This document shows, in pieces, positions 25,651-34,122 of a DNA stretch of 64,000 bases. Below the pieces are notes generated by a model. That model did not search any database. It worked only from the letters and a program-made list of their open reading frames with translations, and was not told the origin of the DNA. Where the stretch lies: positions 62,001-126,000 of the forward strand of contig NZ_CP054842.1 of the NCBI RefSeq assembly GCF_013363755.1, read 5' to 3'. Each line of letters begins with the position of its first letter. Within the stretch, counting starts at the first letter, position 1. The translations under genes were made by a program, and so were the position numbers. The stretch is from Comamonas antarctica. Its GTDB lineage: Bacteria > Pseudomonadota > Gammaproteobacteria > Burkholderiales > Burkholderiaceae_C.

Positions 25651-26484
25651 ATGACCTTGGTGCTCGACATTCTGACCACCGCCGCCATCCTGTACGGCGT
25701 TTCGGCCGGCCTTCTGATCGTCTTCGGCGTCATGAAGATCATCAATTTCGCGCACGGTGCCTTCCTCACCGTGGGGGGATACGCCGCACTTCTGGTGACC
25801 AATTTAGGATGGAATCCCTGGTGGTCCTTGCCGGTAGCATTCGCCATCGGGGGCTTCCTTGGAGCGGTGGTCGAGCGCCTGGTGATGAAGCCGCTTTACC
25901 AACGCCCACTCGACGCCATCCTGGCGACCTGGGGATTGGCGATTGTTATGGGTCAATGCATCACTCTGGTCTTCGATCGTGGCGTGCAGTTCGTACAAAG
26001 TCCTCTCAGCGGCGCTTTTGACTTCGCCGGCTCTTCCTACTCAAGCTATAGGCTCTTGATGATTCCACTCTCGCTGGCAGTCGTCGGCGTGCTTGGCTGG
26101 ATGATGAACGGATCTCGCCTGGGGCTCGTGACACGCGCAGTGATCATGAACGAAGACCTGGCCCGGGGACTTGGCATTAATACCAGCCTGGTGCGTCTGG
26201 CGACGTTCTCACTCGGTGCCGGACTCGCCGGTCTGGCCGGTTCCCTGATCACCCCGCTTTCCAGCGTCGACCCCAACATGGGCGTGCCTTGGCTTGTCAA
26301 CGCCTTCATGATCGTGATGGTCTCTGGCGTTTCTCTGGTCAGTCTCGGCATCGCCTGTCTGGTACTCGGTGGCGCCCAAGTCTTGGTCAGCACCTGGGCC
26401 AATCCTATCTTGGGCGGGTTGACCATCGTGGTGCTTGCAGCGCTGATCCTTCGCGTGCGTCCGGAAGGCTTTGCACGAGGTTGA
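25651..26484 (+). CDS. ABC transporter permease, LivH/UrtB type
   Basis: A 277-aa inner-membrane permease with about eight hydrophobic segments. Typical LivH text: ILYGVSAGLLIVFGVMKIINFAHGAFLTVGGYAALLV, RGLGINTSLVRLATFSLGAGLAGLAGSLITP. Forms the transport channel with the permease half of the next gene. Seven bases separate its stop from the next ATG. Confidence 0.9.
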   Translation: MTLVLDILTTAAILYGVSAGLLIVFGVMKIINFAHGAFLTVGGYAALLVTNLGWNPWWSLPVAFAIGGFLGAVVERLVMKPLYQRPLDAILATWGLAIVMGQCITLVFDRGVQFVQSPLSGAFDFAGSSYSSYRLLMIPLSLAVVGVLGWMMNGSRLGLVTRAVIMNEDLARGLGINTSLVRLATFSLGAGLAGLAGSLITPLSSVDPNMGVPWLVNAFMIVMVSGVSLVSLGIACLVLGGAQVLVSTWANPILGGLTIVVLAALILRVRPEGFARG

Positions 26485-26491
26485 AACACAC

Positions 26492-28321
26492 ATGAACATT
26501 AGCACCCAACCCGTAGTCGCAAACCCCGCAGTGACCAGGCGTCGATTGGCCTTGCCCGTCGGTCTGGCAGCCGCAGGCATTGTTTTGCTTTTCATAGCGC
26601 CCGACGTATTGCCGACCTATCTGGTCAATACGCTCATCCGCGCCTTCCTCTATGCAGCGGTCGCCATCACAGTCGACATCCTTTGGGGCTACACAGGCAT
26701 TCTGACTTTCGGACAGTCAGCGTTCTTCGGCCTCGGCGCCTATGCGGCAGCGTTGACTTTCACGCACGTCGGCTTTGGACCAGGAACGGCCCTGATGGCC
26801 TTCGGCATCGCCATCGCCGGCGCCATGCTGGTCGCTCTAGTCGTGGGCTGGTTCGCTTTCCATCCCGGTGCCTCGGCGCTTTACGGCTCTGTCATCACCC
26901 TGGTACTGCCCATCGTTGTGAGTCAGTTGCTGTATTCCGGCGGCAGCTTCACCGGCTCGAGCAGCGGACTCGCTGGGTTCGAGAGCTTTGACCTGTCCCT
27001 CGAGGCCTGGTTCCGTATCACCGCTGGCTTCCTGCTCGTGATCACCGCGGGCGCATGGGTCTTCGTTCGCAGCGACGCAGGCCGCATTCTCGAGGCCATT
27101 CGAGATAATGAACAGCGCTGCGCGTATCTTGGGATCAATGTCTCGCGCGTAAAGATTCTGCTCATGGTCGCCTGTGGGGCGGTCGCCTCCTGCGCCGGCT
27201 TTCTCTTCGCCTGCGTGCAGATGGTGGTGGCACCGGAATACGCTGGCTTCGCGTTCGGCACCGAACTGCTGATGTGGGTCGCTCTCGGGGGGCGCGGCAC
27301 CCTGCTCGGACCGGTGATTGGTACCGTGCTGCTCGACAGCAGCACCTCCTACTTGAGTGGCAGCCTTCCGTTCCTGTGGAAACTACTGAGTGGTGTGGCT
27401 TTTGTCATCGTCATCGTTGCTATGCCACAGGGGCTGCTGCCAGCGCTGCTGAACGCTGTGCGTAGATGGTGTCGGCTCGGCACCCGGCGGAGCGCTGCGC
27501 GCGCAAGGGAGGGGGCACTGCGCGTTGCCGAACCACGGCCTCTCGCTGGCTTGGCCTCGGTCGGCCGGTTTGCGCTCAGCGTCGAAGACGTCCACAAGCG
27601 CTTCGGGAGTCTTCAAGTACTGCGCGGCATCGACTTCAAGGTGCGGCCCAACGAGCTGCTGAGCTTGATCGGCCCGAACGGTGCGGGCAAAACCACCTTG
27701 ATGAAATGCATCGCCGATGGCGCTGAGCGGACATCGGGAACCATCAGGCTCAATGACCATGACATCCTTCGGTCCCCGCCAGCGACTTGTGTCGCACTGG
27801 GAGCAGGTCGCAAGTTCCAGAATGCCAACGTGTTCGAGTCACTGACGGTTGCGCAGGCCATGCGGGTGTCCCGCACGCGGCTCGAGCCGCCGTCACTCTT
27901 GCGGCGTGCCTCGGTTCTCGCATTGCCGGATGCCGCGCTCGAGGTGCTGCGAGCCACTGGGCTGGACAAGCAATTGGATGTCGCTTCGCGCGATCTCTCG
28001 CACGGTATGAAGCAAGCCCTCGAGTTGGCGATGGTGCTGGCGCTGGAACCTAACGTGCTACTCCTTGACGAACCCACGGCCGGGCTTACCAAGGCAGAAC
28101 GTACGCAGATCGGAGCCATTCTGCTTGACCTGACTCGGAACTACGCTCTGTGCGTACTGCTGGTCGAGCACGACTTGGACTTCGTGCACGAGATCAGCAG
28201 CCGGATCATCGTCTTGCATCAAGGCCAGATCGTCCTCGACGGCAGTGTCGAAGAGGTTGTCAACTCCGAACTCGTTCGCGAGGTCTATGCCGGTGCTGGC
28301 GCACCTGGAGAACATGCATGA
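26492..28321 (+). CDS. Fused ABC transporter permease-ATPase (LivM-LivG / UrtC-UrtD type)
   Basis: A 609-aa fusion. Residues 1-about 325 are a LivM-type permease (DILWGYTGILTFGQSAFFGLGAYAAAL, LGINVSRVKILLMVACGAVASCAGFLF). The linker is basic. From about 355 the ATPase has Walker A GPNGAGKTTLMKC, signature DLSHGMKQALELAM and Walker B NVLLLDEPTAGL. The LSHGMKQ signature is closer to UrtD (LSHGxKQ) than to LivG. ATG 26492 follows the previous stop; the fusion fixes one permease to one ATPase. Confidence 0.9.
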   Translation: MNISTQPVVANPAVTRRRLALPVGLAAAGIVLLFIAPDVLPTYLVNTLIRAFLYAAVAITVDILWGYTGILTFGQSAFFGLGAYAAALTFTHVGFGPGTALMAFGIAIAGAMLVALVVGWFAFHPGASALYGSVITLVLPIVVSQLLYSGGSFTGSSSGLAGFESFDLSLEAWFRITAGFLLVITAGAWVFVRSDAGRILEAIRDNEQRCAYLGINVSRVKILLMVACGAVASCAGFLFACVQMVVAPEYAGFAFGTELLMWVALGGRGTLLGPVIGTVLLDSSTSYLSGSLPFLWKLLSGVAFVIVIVAMPQGLLPALLNAVRRWCRLGTRRSAARAREGALRVAEPRPLAGLASVGRFALSVEDVHKRFGSLQVLRGIDFKVRPNELLSLIGPNGAGKTTLMKCIADGAERTSGTIRLNDHDILRSPPATCVALGAGRKFQNANVFESLTVAQAMRVSRTRLEPPSLLRRASVLALPDAALEVLRATGLDKQLDVASRDLSHGMKQALELAMVLALEPNVLLLDEPTAGLTKAERTQIGAILLDLTRNYALCVLLVEHDLDFVHEISSRIIVLHQGQIVLDGSVEEVVNSELVREVYAGAGAPGEHA

Positions 28322-29022
28322 GTGCCGCACTTGAGGTCAGTGAGCTCACCGCCGGCTACGGCGGTGCAATGGTTCTGCACGGCGTGAGCCTTTCGGTTGC
28401 ACCGGGGGAGATCGTTGCGCTGTTGGGAAAGAACGGCATGGGCAAGAGTACCCTCTTGAAAACCATCATGGGCCTGGTTGCGGCGCAACGTGGCACGGTG
28501 TCCATCTTTGGTGAAAATGTGAGTAAGCTGCGCGCGCACCAGGTGGCTCGGCGTGCACTAGCCTACGCCCCCCAGGAGAAGCCTCTGTTCCACGACCTCA
28601 GCGTCGAGCAGAACCTGCAGCTGGGGCTGCGCGAATCGAAATCGTTCAATAGGCAATTTGAGCGCGTCGCCGACGTCTTCCCGGTTCTGGCCACGCGCCT
28701 AAAGCAGCGTGCAGGAACGCTTTCGGGGGGCGAACAGAAGATGCTGCTGATTGCGCGCGCGCTCCTTTCCGCTCCAGCGCTCATCCTGATCGACGAGATC
28801 ACCGAAGGCCTGCAACCCTCGGTGATCGAACGCTTGGCGGCAATTCTCAGGAGCGAGCGCGAGCGCTCGGGAACCGCCATGTTGCTGGTAGAGCAGAACG
28901 TCAGCTTCGCGCTATCGGTGGCCGACCGCTATCTGCTGCTCAAGCGCGGCGAGATCGTCAATGCAGCCAGGGTGGATTCCAATCAAGCAGCGCAGCATAT
29001 CGCGGCCGATTTGGGGCTGTGA
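28318..29022 (+). CDS. ABC transporter ATP-binding protein, LivF/UrtE type
   Basis: A 234-aa ATPase: Walker A GKNGMGKSTLLKTIMG, Q-loop YAPQEKPLFHDLSVEQNLQLGL, signature TLSGGEQKMLLIARALLS, Walker B ALILIDEITEGLQPS, H-region switched to LLVEQN as usual for LivF. Walker B ends ITEG instead of PTEG. Start ATG 28318 overlaps the previous stop (ATGA). Confidence 0.9.
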   Translation: MSAALEVSELTAGYGGAMVLHGVSLSVAPGEIVALLGKNGMGKSTLLKTIMGLVAAQRGTVSIFGENVSKLRAHQVARRALAYAPQEKPLFHDLSVEQNLQLGLRESKSFNRQFERVADVFPVLATRLKQRAGTLSGGEQKMLLIARALLSAPALILIDEITEGLQPSVIERLAAILRSERERSGTAMLLVEQNVSFALSVADRYLLLKRGEIVNAARVDSNQAAQHIAADLGL

Positions 29023-29058
29023 CAGCGTAATTTGCAATTTCTTCCCATTTATACGCTC

Positions 29059-29925
29059 ATGACAGCCAACCAAACTCCGATCTCGCTGCGAATCGCCTGC
29101 GTTCAGATGGAACCTCGTGTAGGCCAGAAGGTGGACAACCTCAGGCGCAGCCTGGAGTACATCGAAGCGGCAGCGGCCGCGGGCGCACGTCTTGTGGTGT
29201 TGCCCGAGTTGTGCAACACAGGCTACGTTTTCAATTCCCGAGAGGAGGCATTCGAGGCGGCGGAGCCGGTGCCCGGTGGTCCCAGCTGCGAGGCTTGGAT
29301 ACGCACTGCTGCAAAGCTTGGCCTTGTGATCGTCGCTGGCGTCTCTGAACGCGTTGGCGACCGGCTCTATAACTCCGCTGCGGTCATTGGTCCCGACGGG
29401 TACTTGGGCACCTACCGAAAGAACCACCTTTGGGACGCCGAGCAGCTGTTCTTCGAGCCGGGCGACCTGGGCGTGCCGGTGTTCGAATTCGAAGGGGGGC
29501 GCTTTGCCTGCGCTATCTGCTACGACATGTGGTTTAGTGAGATCTACCGAATGGCCGCAGTCGGTGGCGCCGAACTCTTGTGTGTGCCAACAAACTGGGT
29601 TCCCATGCGACACCAGCCGTCCGACCTTCCTACCATGGCGAATCTTCTCGCGATGGGCGGCGCGCACACCAACGCGCTGTTTGTCGCCGCAGCGGATCGC
29701 ATCGGCATCGAACGCGGGCAGCCCTTCCTCGGCCGCAGCCTGATCGTGGGCCCCGACGGTTGGCCACTGGCCGGACCGGCATCACCCGACAGGGAAGAAA
29801 TGCTGTTGGCGGAGATTGACTTCAACACTGCTCGCCAGCTGCGCGCCCTCAACGCTAACAATCACGTGCTGAACGACCGCCGTCCGCAGGTGTATGCACA
29901 GGTTTTGCAACCTCCTCTTGCATGA
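29059..29925 (+). CDS. Nitrilase-superfamily amidohydrolase
   Basis: A 288-aa carbon-nitrogen hydrolase with the catalytic triad E50 (LPELCNTGY), K121 (YRKNHLWDAE) and C154 (ICYDMWF). It has no signal peptide. The form is that of amidases or N-carbamoyl hydrolases rather than true nitrilases; exact substrate unknown. It is the last gene behind the transporter, so it probably acts on the imported compound or on a product of the UreC-like enzyme. Start ATG 29059, 36 bp after the transporter gene. Confidence 0.85.
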   Translation: MTANQTPISLRIACVQMEPRVGQKVDNLRRSLEYIEAAAAAGARLVVLPELCNTGYVFNSREEAFEAAEPVPGGPSCEAWIRTAAKLGLVIVAGVSERVGDRLYNSAAVIGPDGYLGTYRKNHLWDAEQLFFEPGDLGVPVFEFEGGRFACAICYDMWFSEIYRMAAVGGAELLCVPTNWVPMRHQPSDLPTMANLLAMGGAHTNALFVAAADRIGIERGQPFLGRSLIVGPDGWPLAGPASPDREEMLLAEIDFNTARQLRALNANNHVLNDRRPQVYAQVLQPPLA

Positions 29926-29989
29926 CCTGGCCGCTGAGCGCGTCGAGCCTCAATACCGCTTGCCTGCGCGAGCTCCTGAGGCGATCCGT

Positions 29990-30359
29990 GTCGATGACAC
30001 TGGATCAGTACGTCGAGCCAGTGTATAGGCGTGCTGGTACCGAGAGGGCGCTGGGCCAGGACCCGGATGCGCTGTTCGACCTGCGCGCCATCTTCCAGGA
30101 GCCGTACCAGGACATCGAGCTGCACGCCTTGCCGGCCCTGCTGCATCCGCAAAAGGACCGGCACGGACTCCATAACCTGGAAAAGGTGTTTGCCCCGGAT
30201 CCCAGGAGCGGCCAGGACATCTTCGCGCTGCGCGACATCGACCGCAGGCGGGGCACGCTGGTGGTGGTGCGTTCCGACCAGTATGTGGCCCAGGTGCTGC
30301 CGCTGGATACGCATGTGGAGCTGTCGGCCTTCTTCGACGGCTTCATGCTTCCGACCTGA
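29990..30359 (+). pseudogene. C-terminal fragment of an FAD-dependent aromatic hydroxylase
   Basis: The frame reads DPDALFDLRAIFQEPYQDIELHALPALLHPQK ... RSGQDIFALRDIDRRRGTLVVVRSDQYVAQVLPLDTHVELSAFFDGFMLP and stops. This resembles the thioredoxin-like C-terminal domain of phenol 2-monooxygenase / 3-hydroxybenzoate 4-monooxygenase (MobA) enzymes. The FAD and catalytic domains are missing; the reading runs into the end of the amidohydrolase gene. It marks the right border of the urease-like island. Confidence 0.6.
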
Positions 30360-30450
30360 CCGGCAGCGCGGGCCTGGCAGACGTCTGGGCGCGTCGGAGT
30401 AAGCGGCCAGCCACGCCACCTTGATCGTCCGCGAGTTCCGTAGGAGTCTC

Positions 30451-30479
30451 GTGTCCACCTCAACTCCCTTGGTGGACAC
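30451..30479 (+). promoter_or_regulatory. Hairpin before the IS66 tnpA fragment
   Basis: GTGTCCACC at 30451-30459 is inverted exactly at 30471-30479, directly before the GTG start at 30480. It corresponds to the start-codon hairpins at 13842-13874 and 58747-58782. Confidence 0.5.
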
Positions 30480-30794
30480 GTGAACACTATTCCCGAACAA
30501 GTCATCGACGACCGCCGGCGCCGGCGCATTCACAGCGACGAATTCAAAGCCAACGCGGTGGCGCTGTGCATGCAACCAGGCATGTCGACGGCAGCAGTGG
30601 CAATGGCCAACGGCATCAACGCAAACCTGCTGCGCCGCTGGGTGCGGATCGCCGAGACGGTCCCCGCCATCTGCCGGCAGGATGCGCTGCCCGCACCTCA
30701 GCTTCAGGCGGCTCAAGTGCCGTCAGCCTTCGTGCCGATGCAACTGCCCGCCAAGCCAGCGGTGCCCGACACCCATATGCGTACCGTCAATTGA
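30480..30794 (+). pseudogene. IS66 tnpA 5' fragment
   Basis: A TnpA-like helix-turn-helix protein (HSDEFKANAVALCMQPGMSTAAVAMANGINANLLRRWVRIAE) with the usual linker (PSAFVPMQLPA). It breaks off near 30780, where it enters the end of the ridA-like gene on the other strand. No tnpB or tnpC follows. Confidence 0.8.
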
Positions 30795-31140
30795 CCGCAG
30801 CGGTCACGATGATCTCCACCAGAATGTCCTTCGCGCCCAGATCGCACTGGGCCGTGGCACGCGTGGGCGCAGCGCCCGGCGCGGTCCAGGCATCCCAGAT
30901 TTCGTTCATGCCCGCAAAGTCCCGCTCCAGATCCTTGATCCAGATCTGAGCCGTCAGCAGGCGGCTCTTGTCCGTGCCTGCGTCGGCCAGAAACTTTTCT
31001 ATCTTTGCCAAGGTCTGGAGGGTCTGTCCGCGGATGTCCTGGCTCCGGTCATCGGCGGTCTGCCCGCCGACAAAGACCATACCGTTGTAGACGACCGCAC
31101 GCGAGCGGCGTGTATCGGTGGCGATGCGTTTGATTTCCAT
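30787..31140 (-). CDS. RidA family enamine/imine deaminase
   Basis: A 117-aa YjgF/YER057c/UK114 protein (MEIKRIATDTRRSRAVVYNGMVFVGGQTADD ... RATAQCDLGAKDILVEIIVTAAV). The arginine in the RATAQ motif that binds the substrate carboxylate in RidA proteins is present. RidA hydrolyses reactive imines. As last gene of an operon with two FAD-linked amine oxidoreductase subunits, it probably removes the imine they produce. Confidence 0.88.
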   Translation of the reverse strand: MEIKRIATDTRRSRAVVYNGMVFVGGQTADDRSQDIRGQTLQTLAKIEKFLADAGTDKSRLLTAQIWIKDLERDFAGMNEIWDAWTAPGAAPTRATAQCDLGAKDILVEIIVTAAVN

Positions 31141-31182
31141 AAGAAACTCCATGGTTGGTTTATTGAAAGAGGGATACTGCCT

Positions 31183-32571
31183 TCACTCGCTGCCCGCGAG
31201 CTCGCTCAGCGTGATGGGCTTCAAAGGCGGACGGATGCGGTAATAGCCGACCTCGGCTGGGCTCAGCCGGCGTTCGCTGGCAATGATTTCCGTGACCGTG
31301 AGGCCGCAGAGCCGGCCCTGGCATGGCCCCATGCCACAGCGGCCAAAGGCCTTTGTCTGATTGGGGCCGATGCAGCCCACCTCGACGTAGCGTTTGATCT
31401 GCCCAGCCGTGACTTCTTCGCAGCGGCAGACCGTGACCTGGTCGTCCACAGGAATGCGGTGCGCATCGAGCGGCCGGTAAAGACTGTCCAGGAAAGGGCG
31501 TATCTGCGTGCTCTTGTTCAGCTCCCTGGCCATGTCTTCCCGTGTCGCGTCAAGCGCGCCAGGCGCGACCTTGTCCAGTCGGCGAGCAATGTCCAACGCT
31601 GCGAGCCGCCCTTGAGCGGCAGAGGCTTTGGCGCCGACGATGCCGCGGCTGTCGCCGGCGATGTAGATGCTGGTGTCCTCGATCTGGCCCGCCGTGTCGG
31701 TCACGGGCACCCAGCACAATTGCTGCTCGTCCCAACGATGTTCGGCTCTGAGCGACCAGCTCAGCTGTGTGTTGGGCACCACCCCCTGGTGCAACAGAAC
31801 CAGCGAGGTCTCTATGCGCTTTTGCCGCCCGCCATGGGTGAACGAGATGGCTTGGGCCCGATCCTGACCTTCGATGGAAAAGGCGCTCGCACCGGCGTAG
31901 GTTTCGACCCCATGCGCACGGATTTTCCTGAGCATTGCTGCACCCTTGGCAAGGTCCTTCCAGCCACGCAATGCGCCTGGAAGATGGGGAGCAGCGCGCA
32001 GGTAGTCCGCCGTTGCCGTGGTGTGGATCAGCGCCTTGATGCGCACTCCCGCCTCCAGATATTGCTGCGCCAGCAGCAGCAGCAGCGGACCGCAGCCTGC
32101 GAGAACCACCGGTTCGCCTGGAACGGCTCCGGAGGTCTTGTAGAGGATCTGCGCCGCGCCCGCGCCCATCACCCCCGGCAGCGTCCAGCCAGGAACCGGA
32201 AAAGGCCGCTCCATCGCGCCACTGGCGAGCACCAGGCTGCGGCCGCGTACAGTTTTGCTGCGCCCGTCCTGGAGATAGGAAACGGTTTTGTCCCGGTCGA
32301 CATTCCAGACCGCGGCCCCCGCCACATGCTGCGCACCGCAGGTAGCAAAGGTCTCGGCAAGCAGCGCGCCTGCCGCATAGTCCGGACCGAGGACCTGGCG
32401 CCGGCGCTGCGTCGAGTCCTGGATCGCGCGGTAGATCTGCCCGCCGACGCGCTGCTGTTCATCCAGTACCGCGACGGTCAGGCCCAGGCGGCGGGCTTCG
32501 ATCGCCGCACTAAGGCCGGCGGGGCCGGCGCCGATGACCACCAAGTCAAACGTTTGCACGATGTTTTCCAT
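31183..32571 (-). CDS. FAD/NAD(P)-binding oxidoreductase, HcnB/OoxA type
   Basis: A 462-aa flavoprotein: N-terminal FAD motif VVIGAGPAGLSAAIEARRLG, NAD-binding motif VVLAGCGPLLLLLAQQY, and a C-terminal BFD-like [2Fe-2S] domain with cysteines in TVCRCEEVTAGQI and GRCGMGPCQGRLCG. This is the A/B subunit of heteromeric dehydrogenases such as hydrogen cyanide synthase, opine oxidase and D-hydroxyproline dehydrogenase. ATG 32571 is chosen (MENIVQTFDLVVIGAG). Two bases follow the ferredoxin-like gene. Confidence 0.88.
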   Translation of the reverse strand: MENIVQTFDLVVIGAGPAGLSAAIEARRLGLTVAVLDEQQRVGGQIYRAIQDSTQRRRQVLGPDYAAGALLAETFATCGAQHVAGAAVWNVDRDKTVSYLQDGRSKTVRGRSLVLASGAMERPFPVPGWTLPGVMGAGAAQILYKTSGAVPGEPVVLAGCGPLLLLLAQQYLEAGVRIKALIHTTATADYLRAAPHLPGALRGWKDLAKGAAMLRKIRAHGVETYAGASAFSIEGQDRAQAISFTHGGRQKRIETSLVLLHQGVVPNTQLSWSLRAEHRWDEQQLCWVPVTDTAGQIEDTSIYIAGDSRGIVGAKASAAQGRLAALDIARRLDKVAPGALDATREDMARELNKSTQIRPFLDSLYRPLDAHRIPVDDQVTVCRCEEVTAGQIKRYVEVGCIGPNQTKAFGRCGMGPCQGRLCGLTVTEIIASERRLSPAEVGYYRIRPPLKPITLSELAGSE

Positions 32572-32573
32572 GG

Positions 32574-32918
32574 TCAATCCTCTGCGCGCTGAATGACGAG
32601 TTCCGAGGCACCTTCCTGGCGCTGGATAACCATTCCGTCCTTGACGGCGACAAGGCACGACTGGCGACCAGGACGGCCATCGATGGCGACCAGGCACTCG
32701 AAGCACACGCCCATCATGCAGTAGGGCGCGCGCGACGCACCCGACACCGGGGTCGAACGAAAGCTGCGCACGCCCGACATCAGCAGCGCCGAGGCCACGC
32801 TGATGCCGGCAGGCACATTCAATGGCTGGCCTTCAAAGTGGATCTGCACCTTCTGCGCGTCTGCATCGGCTGACTGGACAAAAAGAGAAGTGCAGGGGGC
32901 TGCGGATTTAGTGTGCAT
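32574..32918 (-). CDS. [2Fe-2S] ferredoxin-like subunit, HcnA type
   Basis: A 114-aa Fer2_4-type protein (VQIHFEGQPLNVPAGISVASALLMSGVRSFR) with cysteines in PYCMMGVCFECLVAIDG and RQSCLVAV. It transfers electrons between the two flavin subunits encoded on each side. Start ATG 32918 overlaps the end of the upstream gene by 11 bp, so translation is probably coupled. Confidence 0.88.
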   Translation of the reverse strand: MHTKSAAPCTSLFVQSADADAQKVQIHFEGQPLNVPAGISVASALLMSGVRSFRSTPVSGASRAPYCMMGVCFECLVAIDGRPGRQSCLVAVKDGMVIQRQEGASELVIQRAED

Positions 32919-34044
32919 TGCTGAATTTCCTGTTGGGATCCAAGAATCTTTCGCCGGCAAACTGTTCGATGCCGTCGGGCGCGGCAGTGACGCCGGCGAC
33001 CCAGGAACCGATTTCAAAGGCATGCGAGCCGGCCAGGGAAACGCCGCTGTGGCTGGTTGCCACGAAGGCTCCGGGTGTTTTCTCGGATTCCTGGTAGATC
33101 GGGGAGCCGTCCGGTGTCATCACCCGCAGCGCCCCCCAGGCCCGCACCAGCTTGGCCGAGCCGAGAATCGGGAACGTCGCCACTGCGCGCTTGGCAATCC
33201 ACTCGACGGCCGATACCGTGGTGCCATCGTCCCGCCCCACGTTTTCCACAGAAAAGCCGAGTTGGACCGTGCCTTCGGCGGTCTGGCGCGCCTTGTTGGT
33301 GGGATAGGGAAGGAATTTCTGCAGCCGCTCGGTGATGAGCACCTGCCCGCGATTGGCGATCACGGGAGCATGCATGCCCAGCTGCGGGGCCAGCGTGTCG
33401 TTGTTCAAGCCGGCAGCCAGAACGACTTTGTCCGCGGCCCATTTCTCGCCGTCCGCGCCAGTGGCGACAAAGCCTTTGTCGAAGCCGAGCGAGCGCACCT
33501 CGCGCACATCGACGCCGTTGCAGATGCGCCCGCCGTGGAGCTTCAACCCGGCGTGCAGCGCATGCAGCAGCTTGAGCGGGTTCACATGGCCATCCAGCGC
33601 GCACCAGCTGCCGCCCACGACGGACGGACCGATGGCCGGAAGGCGCGCCTTGAGTTCGTTGTGGTCGAGCATCTCGAACGGTGTGCGGCCGTCGGCAGCG
33701 TTGATGTCCGCCAGCAGCGCCTGCCGCTCGGCCATCTCCTTTTCGCTGAATCCCAGCCAGAAGCCACCGTTTTGCTGCAGGTCGACATCAATGCCGGTGC
33801 GTTCGTACAACTCCCTGGCTAGCGGCCCAAAGTGATCGACCGCATCCCGGCTCCAGCGTGCATAGCGCGCAAAGCCCGCGCCCTTGCTTTGCAGCCAGAC
33901 GAGGCCGAAGTTGCCGCGCGACGCCCGATGGGCCACGTCTGCCTGGTCCAGCAGCGTCACCGAGCGGCCGCACCGGGCGGCGCCGTAGGCGATGGCGGCG
34001 CCGACCAGGCCGCCCCCCACGACAATGATTTCATTTGAAGACAT
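32908..34044 (-). CDS. FAD-dependent amine oxidoreductase (DAO family, HcnC/OoxB type)
   Basis: A 378-aa D-amino-acid-oxidase-like flavoprotein (EIIVVGGGLVGAAIAYGAARCGRSVTLLDQ at the N-terminus; GALRVMTPDGSPIYQ and HSGVSLAGSHAFEIG near the C-terminus). It oxidises a C-N bond to an imine. With the neighbouring ferredoxin and HcnB-type subunits it forms the usual three-part dehydrogenase; whether the substrate is an opine, a proline derivative or glycine cannot be read from sequence. Start ATG 34044. Confidence 0.88.
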   Translation of the reverse strand: MSSNEIIVVGGGLVGAAIAYGAARCGRSVTLLDQADVAHRASRGNFGLVWLQSKGAGFARYARWSRDAVDHFGPLARELYERTGIDVDLQQNGGFWLGFSEKEMAERQALLADINAADGRTPFEMLDHNELKARLPAIGPSVVGGSWCALDGHVNPLKLLHALHAGLKLHGGRICNGVDVREVRSLGFDKGFVATGADGEKWAADKVVLAAGLNNDTLAPQLGMHAPVIANRGQVLITERLQKFLPYPTNKARQTAEGTVQLGFSVENVGRDDGTTVSAVEWIAKRAVATFPILGSAKLVRAWGALRVMTPDGSPIYQESEKTPGAFVATSHSGVSLAGSHAFEIGSWVAGVTAAPDGIEQFAGERFLDPNRKFSNAH

Positions 34045-34122
34045 AAGGATGCTTTGGATGGGTTCGGGCGACAGCGGCTGCACGCACTGCCTGGCTGCAC
34101 GGTGCCCGGGAAGATGCGGCCG

